A stretch of 11,720 nt of DNA. It comes from an uncultured Spartobacteria bacterium. Lineage in GTDB: Bacteria > Verrucomicrobiota > Verrucomicrobiia > Chthoniobacterales > Terrimicrobiaceae. Shown one piece after another: positions 1 to 4,693 of this stretch (positions within the stretch are counted from its first letter, which is position 1; every line of letters begins with the position of its first letter). The notes under the pieces are model-generated. The model had not been told where the DNA came from. It ran no database searches and was given only the letters and a program-made list of their open reading frames with translations. A program made the position numbers and the translations under genes. The stretch lies in the NCBI GenBank assembly GCA_903915315.1, contig CAIWSO010000377.1, positions 1-11,720 of the forward strand. Direction: 5' to 3'.

Positions 1-68
1 ATTCGTTCGAGGTAATCCTCGATCGCAGAGGTTGTTCCTAGTGTCGAGGGCGCGGATTTGCCAGCCAT
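1..68 (-). CDS. 5' fragment of a divergent gene, possibly a DtxR/MntR-type metal-dependent repressor
   Basis: Reading the minus strand from an ATG at 68-66 gives 22 codons with no stop before the window edge, starting MAGKSAPSTLG and ending SAIEDYLER. The S-x-x-E-D-Y-L-E pattern near the N-terminus resembles the first helix of DtxR/MntR-family regulators, which commonly read as M-E-D-Y-L-E-x-I-Y. Such proteins repress metal-uptake genes when loaded with Fe(II) or Mn(II). The DNA-binding helix-turn-helix and the metal-binding residues lie outside the window, so the family call rests on about eight residues. A purine-rich GAGGG lies about 14 nt before the ATG, which is farther than ideal for a Shine-Dalgarno. 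The gene points away from pyrG and shares a 118-base intergenic region with it. The frame could be a chance open frame or another short helix-containing protein. Confidence 0.45.
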   Translation of the reverse strand, partial: MAGKSAPSTLGTTSAIEDYLER

Positions 69-186
69 TGCACTAAGTTAACCCTCAGGCTGGGAAATGT
101 CAGTCATTGTTTGGACTTGGAATTCATTGCGGATTGGAAATCGGGAGGCTGGATTTTTCTCGTAGCACTCCTTAGTATGTTCCCAC
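69..186. promoter_or_regulatory. Divergent intergenic region upstream of pyrG
   Basis: These 118 bases separate the divergent gene at the left edge from pyrG, so promoters for both should lie here. No strong sigma-70 pair is visible. The best minus-strand candidate is CTGACA (98-103) with a 16-base spacer to TTAACT (76-81), which is a poor -10. On the plus strand TTGGAC (111-116) could be a -35 but has no convincing -10 at the right distance. No obvious Shine-Dalgarno precedes the pyrG ATG; the bases just before it read TATGTTCCCAC. I see no attenuator hairpin and no GGGC initial-transcript motif of the kind used for pyrG control in Bacillus. Confidence 0.35.
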
Positions 187-1788
187 ATGAAATACATTTT
201 TGTAACGGGCGGAGTGGTGAGCTCACTCGGCAAGGGACTCGCGGCAGCCTCTCTGGGCACTTTGCTCGAGCGTCGTGGATTGAAGGTGGTGCTTCAAAAG
301 CTCGATCCCTACCTCAATGTCGATCCCGGCACGATGAATCCCTTCCAGCACGGCGAGGTCTATGTTTTAGCCGACGGAGCGGAGACCGATCTGGACCTAG
401 GACACTACGAGCGCTTCACGAACTGCGTTCTCACTCGTTCGAACAACCTCACCAGTGGACAGGTCTATGAGACCGTTCTGGCCAAGGAACGGCGTGGAGA
501 CTACCTCGGTAAGACCGTTCAGGTGATCCCGCATGTGACCGATGAAATCAAGGCCCGCATCCGCGAGGTCGGCGAGAAGTCGGGCGGTGACATCCTCATC
601 ACAGAAATCGGCGGCACTACTGGAGATATCGAGGGACTTCCGTTCCTGGAAGCGATTCGCCAGTTTATTTTGGAAGTCGGTCCGGAAAATGCGATCATCA
701 TGCATGTGACGTTGGTGCCTTTCATCAAGGCCGCCGGAGAGTTGAAGACCAAGCCCACGCAGCAAAGCATCGCCAAGCTTCGTGAAATCGGCTTGCAACC
801 CCAGGTTCTCATCTGCCGTACAGAGATGCCGCTCATTAAGGAAGTGCGCGAAAAACTCGCGCTCTTCTGCAACGTGCCACTGGATGCCGTGATCGAGGCC
901 GGCGATGTGGCTCACACTATCTATGAGGCACCTCTCAATCTTCAAGCCGAGGGCTTGGATGTGACTATTTGCCGTCTTCTCCATCTTAAGACACATGCTC
1001 CCGACATGACGGATTGGAAAAAATACGTCAACCGTCTCATTGCTCCCAAGAAGCGTGTGAAAGTCGCGATCGTCGGTAAGTACATCGAGCTTCAGGATGC
1101 CTACAAGAGTATCTACGAATCGCTCACGCACGCTGGAGCCTCGCTGGATTGCGGAATCGACCTTGTACTGGTGGATGCCGAGAGTATCGAAAATGAAGGT
1201 GCTGAAAAATACCTTCGCGGTGTGGCGGGTGTCGTTATTCCTGGGGGATTCGGTGATCGGGGTGTTGAGGGTAAAATCAAAGCGGTTCGATTTGCGCGCG
1301 AATCCCGCACGCCGTTTCTCGGTCTGTGTCTTGGAATGCAGGTGGCGACGATCGAGTTTGCGCGTCATGTCTGTGGGCTCGAGGGAGCGAACAGTACGGA
1401 GTTCGACGCGAATACGCCGCACCCTGTGATTTCGATGCTCGAGGAGCAGAAGGATGTGACGGACAAGGGAGGATCCATGCGCCTTGGAACATGGCCGACC
1501 AAAATCAAGGAAGGCACGCTTGCTTACCAAGTTTACGGCAAAAAAGAGGTTCCGGAGCGTCACCGTCACCGTTACGAATTCAATTCCAAGTATCGTGAGG
1601 CATTGGAGAGTCAGGGTCTCGTTATTTCGGGCACATCGCCAGACGGAGATCTAGTGGAGTTGGTCGAGCTTAAGGGCCATCCTTGGTTCATTGCCTGCCA
1701 ATACCATCCCGAGTTCCAATCCAAGCCGAACTTCCCGCATCCGCTCTTCCGGGGCTTTATCTCGGCGACGCTTGCCCACGAGGATTAA
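187..1788 (+). CDS. pyrG: CTP synthase (glutamine-hydrolysing)
   Basis: CTP synthase makes CTP from UTP, ATP and glutamine, the last step of pyrimidine nucleotide synthesis, in the cytoplasm. The 533-residue product has the usual family length. The synthetase domain (about 1-270) opens with the P-loop region VTGGVVSSLGKG (6-17). It continues with KLDPYLNVDPGTM (38-50) and GAETDLDLGHYERF (64-77), which hold UTP- and ATP-binding residues. The class I glutamine amidotransferase domain (about 290-530) has the oxyanion region IPGGFGDRG (351-359), the nucleophile Cys381 in GLCLGMQ, and the His507/Glu509 pair in QYHPEF. All catalytic residues expected from the E. coli enzyme appear intact. The ATG at 187 gives the canonical K-Y-I-F-V-T-G-G start. 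It is the only plus-strand gene here and converges on the long minus-strand operon. No frameshift or truncation is seen. Confidence 0.98.
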   Translation: MKYIFVTGGVVSSLGKGLAAASLGTLLERRGLKVVLQKLDPYLNVDPGTMNPFQHGEVYVLADGAETDLDLGHYERFTNCVLTRSNNLTSGQVYETVLAKERRGDYLGKTVQVIPHVTDEIKARIREVGEKSGGDILITEIGGTTGDIEGLPFLEAIRQFILEVGPENAIIMHVTLVPFIKAAGELKTKPTQQSIAKLREIGLQPQVLICRTEMPLIKEVREKLALFCNVPLDAVIEAGDVAHTIYEAPLNLQAEGLDVTICRLLHLKTHAPDMTDWKKYVNRLIAPKKRVKVAIVGKYIELQDAYKSIYESLTHAGASLDCGIDLVLVDAESIENEGAEKYLRGVAGVVIPGGFGDRGVEGKIKAVRFARESRTPFLGLCLGMQVATIEFARHVCGLEGANSTEFDANTPHPVISMLEEQKDVTDKGGSMRLGTWPTKIKEGTLAYQVYGKKEVPERHRHRYEFNSKYREALESQGLVISGTSPDGDLVELVELKGHPWFIACQYHPEFQSKPNFPHPLFRGFISATLAHED

Positions 1789-1809
1789 CCACAGAGAGCA
1801 CAGAGGGTG
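1786..1809. repeat. CACAGAG-type short intergenic repeat overlapping the pyrG stop codon
   Basis: Immediately after pyrG, and sharing its TAA stop, the sequence reads TAACCACAGAGAGCACAGAG and continues GGTG. The heptamer CACAGAG occurs at 1790-1796 and again at 1799-1805, a 9-base period. A degenerate copy (CACAAAAGAG) follows at 1824-1833. From memory, elements of the CCACAGAG...CACAGAG type recur in intergenic regions of many environmental genomes, including Verrucomicrobia and Planctomycetes. Their function is unknown to me. Within this window the element occurs only once, so calling it a genome-wide repeat is inference. Confidence 0.5.
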
Positions 1810-1828
1810 ATTTATTTGGAATTCACAA

Positions 1829-1869
1829 AAGAGAGCTTTCGCGGAGATTTAAAGCGGACGTCTTCTCTT
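1829..1869. terminator. Weak inverted repeat in the convergent spacer, possible bidirectional terminator
   Basis: pyrG and the minus-strand operon converge with only 79 bases between stop codons, so a terminator serving both would be expected. The best structure pairs AAGAGA (1829-1834) with TCTCTT (1864-1869). An inner stem of GCTTT (1835-1839) pairs with AAAGC (1851-1855) around an 11-base loop. An unpaired GGACGTCT interrupts the 3' side. The stem is AT-rich, bulged and lacks a clear T-run, so it is not a classic intrinsic terminator. Termination may instead be factor-dependent. Confidence 0.2.
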
Positions 1870-2881
1870 AAAGCTTAGCGAGGAGGTGGCGAAGGTGTTC
1901 GGGGATCGAGCGCAATCCGCGTGCGTACCGGTTGTCTTGAATGCCGTTGAGTTGCTCGAGGCATTCTCCAATGAGTCGTTCGGCAATTTTTTTGGCGGCA
2001 TCGATTGTGCCTGCCTCACGAAGCATCTGGGTGAGAGCCTCGGCGCGTTCACTATCTTCATTGAGAAGGATCTCGCGAAGTTCGCCCACGTCTTTTCCAG
2101 ATTGGAGCATGAGGAGGACGGGGAGGGTGAATTTTCCCTTTTGGAGATCCGTGCCCAGCGTTTTGCCTGACTCATCCTCATTGCCGGCCAAGTCGAGGAT
2201 GTCGTCGTAGATCTGGTAGGCCACGCCGAGCTTGGTGCCATAGGTTTTAAGTGAACCGATGACTGTCGGGCTGGCTTCGCTGATGAAGGCGCCGAGTTCG
2301 CAAGCCGCAGTGAAGAGAGCGGCCGTCTTCATCTCGATGATGCGGTAGTAGTCCGCTGTGCTGAGTTTGAGGTCGTGGCGGCGCTGGGTTTGAATGATTT
2401 CTCCCGAGCAAACTTCCGTTGCGGCATCAGCGATACGGCGGCATATGTCGCTGTTGCTGAAATTTGTGGAGAGGCGTAGGGCGTGGGCAAAGAGGCAGTC
2501 ACCCAGAAGGACAGTGATGGCATTTCCCCACTTGGCATTCGCCGAGGCTTGGTCGCGGCGGAGTTCCGCCCCGTCCATGATGTCATCGTGAACGAGCGTG
2601 GCGATGTGGATGAGCTCGAGGATCACAGCCAGATCGACATGGCTGGCAGTGATTTTTCCGGTTGCGCCGGCCGAAAGGAGAGCGAGAGCGGGCCGCAGAC
2701 GCTTTCCACCAGCGCCGCAAACGTAGGACACATAGCCCTCCACGGCCGGATCAAAGGACTTCGCCTGAGCTCGGATCCGTTCCTCGACGGTGTAGAGGTG
2801 GGGGTTGATGAGCTCAAATGCCTCCGCGAAGGAAATCTGTTGGGATTCCGTTCCAGTGGCATTTTGGGTGTGATTGTTCAT
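1868..2881 (-). CDS. ispB: Long-chain polyprenyl diphosphate synthase (IspB/HepT type)
   Basis: This trans-isoprenyl diphosphate synthase family adds isopentenyl diphosphate units to an allylic primer. The long all-trans product usually becomes the tail of menaquinone or ubiquinone. The 337-residue protein has GKRLRP (59-64), the first Asp-rich motif DDIMD (99-103) followed by RR (108-109), K185-T186, and the second Asp-rich motif DDILD (226-230). It also has the GKTLGTDLQKGK loop (239-250). These are all the Mg- and diphosphate-binding elements. Position -5 relative to the first Asp-rich motif is Ala94 rather than the bulky aromatic that stops chain growth in short-chain enzymes. This favours a long-chain product, in the same ATL-x-HDD context as IspB. 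Product length cannot be fixed from sequence. It is the last gene of the minus-strand run, 12 bases after the SDR stop, with no evident Shine-Dalgarno (TTACTTCCG precedes the ATG). The symbol is by similarity of type. Confidence 0.9.
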   Translation of the reverse strand: MNNHTQNATGTESQQISFAEAFELINPHLYTVEERIRAQAKSFDPAVEGYVSYVCGAGGKRLRPALALLSAGATGKITASHVDLAVILELIHIATLVHDDIMDGAELRRDQASANAKWGNAITVLLGDCLFAHALRLSTNFSNSDICRRIADAATEVCSGEIIQTQRRHDLKLSTADYYRIIEMKTAALFTAACELGAFISEASPTVIGSLKTYGTKLGVAYQIYDDILDLAGNEDESGKTLGTDLQKGKFTLPVLLMLQSGKDVGELREILLNEDSERAEALTQMLREAGTIDAAKKIAERLIGECLEQLNGIQDNRYARGLRSIPEHLRHLLAKL

Positions 2882-2893
2882 CGGAAGTAAGAA

Positions 2894-3709
2894 TTAAAGT
2901 TTTGCCGACCGGATCGCAAGAATCCGGCGGATGATACAAAAAGGAACCATCAAGGCGACAGCGACAGCGGCAGCTAGGAGCGGGCCAGGGACAACTCGGG
3001 CCCGCTCGCGGACCACAGCTTCGAGACCCGCTCTGACGGCTTCCTGTGGGGAGACCACGAAGGCAGGAACGGTCTGGAAATGGGAGGCTTTATCTTCATC
3101 TCCGGGTCTGGTGGCTGTTTCAAAGAACTCCGTGGGAACCGGCCCGGGACAGAGGGCGGTGACTGTGATGCCTTTTGGGCGAAGTTCCATGGCGAGGGCT
3201 TCGGAGAAGCTCGTCACGTAGGCTTTTGTGGCCGAGTAAACCGCCATTTGAGGGAGAGGGAAAAAACCCGCCACGCTGCTGACATTCAGGATCGCCGCTC
3301 GGCCATTCACGATCATTCCTTGAACGAGAAGGTGGGTGAGGTGGGTGAGAGAGGTGATATTTAAATCCAGCATGTTTTGAACACGATCCCAATCGCTGGA
3401 GTCGAAGTGTCCATGGTCGCCCAGTCCAGCGTTGTTCACGAGGAAGTCCACATTGATGTCCTCATCGTTGAGCCAATCCGCCAAGGCGTGGCGTCGATCC
3501 GGCAAGGTGAGGTCGGCAGCAAAAACCCGGACATCGAGTGCGGGGTGAAGGTTGCGAAGATGGGTGGCGAGAGATTCCAAGCGGTCATTCCGACGAGCTA
3601 CAAGAACCAACTGGGAGGCATGAGGAGCAAGTTGGTGGCAGAATTCCTCGCCGAGACCGGATGATGCCCCAGTGATCAAGGCAGTACAGTTATTAAAAAA
3701 ATTCATCAT
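2894..3709 (-). CDS. Short-chain dehydrogenase/reductase with hydrophobic C-terminal tail
   Basis: This is a classical SDR oxidoreductase using NAD(P)H; the substrate cannot be inferred. The 271-residue protein has the Rossmann glycine motif TGASSGLG (13-20) and the ARRNDRL segment after the second strand (38-44), whose arginines suggest NADPH preference. It also has NNAG (92-95), catalytic Ser144 or Ser145 in NVSSVAG, and Tyr158/Lys162 in YSATK, followed by CPGPVPTEF (187-195). This is the DltE/YqjQ-like branch often annotated only as 'SDR family oxidoreductase'. Residues 244-260 are strongly hydrophobic and followed by arginines (RRILAIR), so the tail may lie on or in the membrane. Two ATGs are adjacent at 3709 and 3706, and either could start the protein. 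It lies 73 bases after the transglutaminase gene and 12 bases before the polyprenyl synthase, so co-transcription with the latter is likely. Confidence 0.9.
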   Translation of the reverse strand: MMNFFNNCTALITGASSGLGEEFCHQLAPHASQLVLVARRNDRLESLATHLRNLHPALDVRVFAADLTLPDRRHALADWLNDEDINVDFLVNNAGLGDHGHFDSSDWDRVQNMLDLNITSLTHLTHLLVQGMIVNGRAAILNVSSVAGFFPLPQMAVYSATKAYVTSFSEALAMELRPKGITVTALCPGPVPTEFFETATRPGDEDKASHFQTVPAFVVSPQEAVRAGLEAVVRERARVVPGPLLAAAVAVALMVPFCIIRRILAIRSAKL

Positions 3710-3782
3710 TGGACTCGAGTGCTTGCGTGGGAGTGAGCTTCGGACATGAGAACATACGAACGTTGGGGCTGGCGGGATTCTC

Positions 3783-4631
3783 TCAGTCGAGTTTTTCTAA
3801 AAATAGTCGGGTTACAAGACTGCTTGTGACTGGCTTGTTCGAGTAGTAGCTGCCATTCACGGGGGCGATATCCGACTCGGTGCGTCCGACGGCGGTGGTT
3901 ACAAAGTGGTGGTCGCAAAGAACCCCATTTGTCGGATCCATACCGATCCATCCGGCACCGGGAAGATACGTTTCCACCCAAGCGTGCATCGAGCTGGAGG
4001 CCTTTTTTTCCTCCTCGGGTTTGTCGCCTTCCCAAACGAAGCCGCTTGCGAGTCTGGTGGCGAGGCCGTTTTGACGAAGGGTCTCGGCGAGGAGGGTTGA
4101 AAAATCGCGGCAGGATCCGGATCCGCGCTTGAGAATTTCGGCGGCGGTATGGCGATGGGAGCTCTCGCGTCGCTCGTAGGCGATGTTCTCAAATATCCAG
4201 GAATTGATATTCACGAGTGTCTCCACCGTCGGACGAGGAATGGTCGGCGCGAGCGGGGAGGGGAGTTTCGCATTTTCCGCCATGGTGATGTAGGGAGCCA
4301 ATACGGCGAGTTCCTCGTCTTTGTATTGGCAAGGAATCTTGAGCCCGTGGGAATCGAGAAGGAATTGGAACGGATTTTTTTCCCTGACGCTGAGTTCGAT
4401 GGTGGTACGAAAGCCCAGACGGTTGGAGGTATTGGGGTAAAAGCAATGCGCGACGAGGTTGTCGTGGAGGTCGCGGCGGTATTGAATCTGGGCGTCCGAA
4501 TTACTCTGCAGATGGAACTGATCGACTTTGAAATGGAGGTCCACTCGAGGATAAATCCTCAATGTGTGTGGAGAAAGGGAAACCAGATCCTCGTAGGTAT
4601 AGAGGGTTTCTTTGGTGATTTTAAATTTCAT
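3783..4631 (-). CDS. Transglutaminase-like cysteine protein of the alpha-E/ATP-grasp-associated family
   Basis: The fold is the papain-like transglutaminase core, whose bacterial members often act as peptidases or amide-bond transferases. The 282-residue protein has an N-terminal beta-rich domain (about 1-110, opening with K-I-T-K-E-T-L-Y-T-Y) typical of bacterial transglutaminase-like proteins. The catalytic core follows at about 135-240. The triad is visible as Cys174 in GSGSCRDFS, His216 in MHAWVE and Asp232 in GMDPTNG, so the enzyme is probably active. No signal peptide or membrane segment is seen, suggesting a cytoplasmic location. The start is supported by GGAG at 4638-4641, 6 bases before the ATG. 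It follows the ATP-grasp/alpha-E gene with a 62-base gap. That neighbour is the usual partner of this family, and the pair is predicted to make and remodel or remove a peptide. The true substrate is unknown. Confidence 0.92.
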   Translation of the reverse strand: MKFKITKETLYTYEDLVSLSPHTLRIYPRVDLHFKVDQFHLQSNSDAQIQYRRDLHDNLVAHCFYPNTSNRLGFRTTIELSVREKNPFQFLLDSHGLKIPCQYKDEELAVLAPYITMAENAKLPSPLAPTIPRPTVETLVNINSWIFENIAYERRESSHRHTAAEILKRGSGSCRDFSTLLAETLRQNGLATRLASGFVWEGDKPEEEKKASSSMHAWVETYLPGAGWIGMDPTNGVLCDHHFVTTAVGRTESDIAPVNGSYYSNKPVTSSLVTRLFLEKLD

Positions 4632-4637
4632 ACGTGA

Positions 4638-4641
4638 CTCC
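4638..4641 (-). promoter_or_regulatory. Shine-Dalgarno of the transglutaminase-like gene
   Basis: The minus strand reads ACGGAGTCACGTATG, placing GGAG 7-10 bases before the ATG at 4631-4629. It is one of the few clear ribosome-binding sites in the window. It suggests that this gene, unlike those upstream, starts translation independently. Confidence 0.6.
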
Positions 4642-4693
4642 GTTGTTTTCTTGAATTTGGCACGGGAGGGGCAATTAGGCTAGGCAGAAGAGG

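Noticed and set aside
111..470. A 119-codon plus-strand frame overlapping the start of pyrG
   Set aside because: Most of it is out-of-frame pyrG sequence, and no ribosome-binding site or homologous motif supports it.
397..1569. A 390-codon open frame antisense to pyrG
   Set aside because: It lies wholly inside pyrG, whose protein has every catalytic motif of CTP synthase. The antisense product has no recognisable domain and looks like a shadow of the codon bias of the real gene.
3710..3782. Possible terminator or small gene between the transglutaminase and SDR genes
   Set aside because: I found no stem followed by T residues and no plausible short coding frame; the partial palindrome around AACATACGAACGTT is too weak.
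4632..4693. Possible substrate-peptide gene between the ATP-grasp and transglutaminase genes
   Set aside because: The gap is only 62 bases and contains no start-to-stop frame with a ribosome-binding site.
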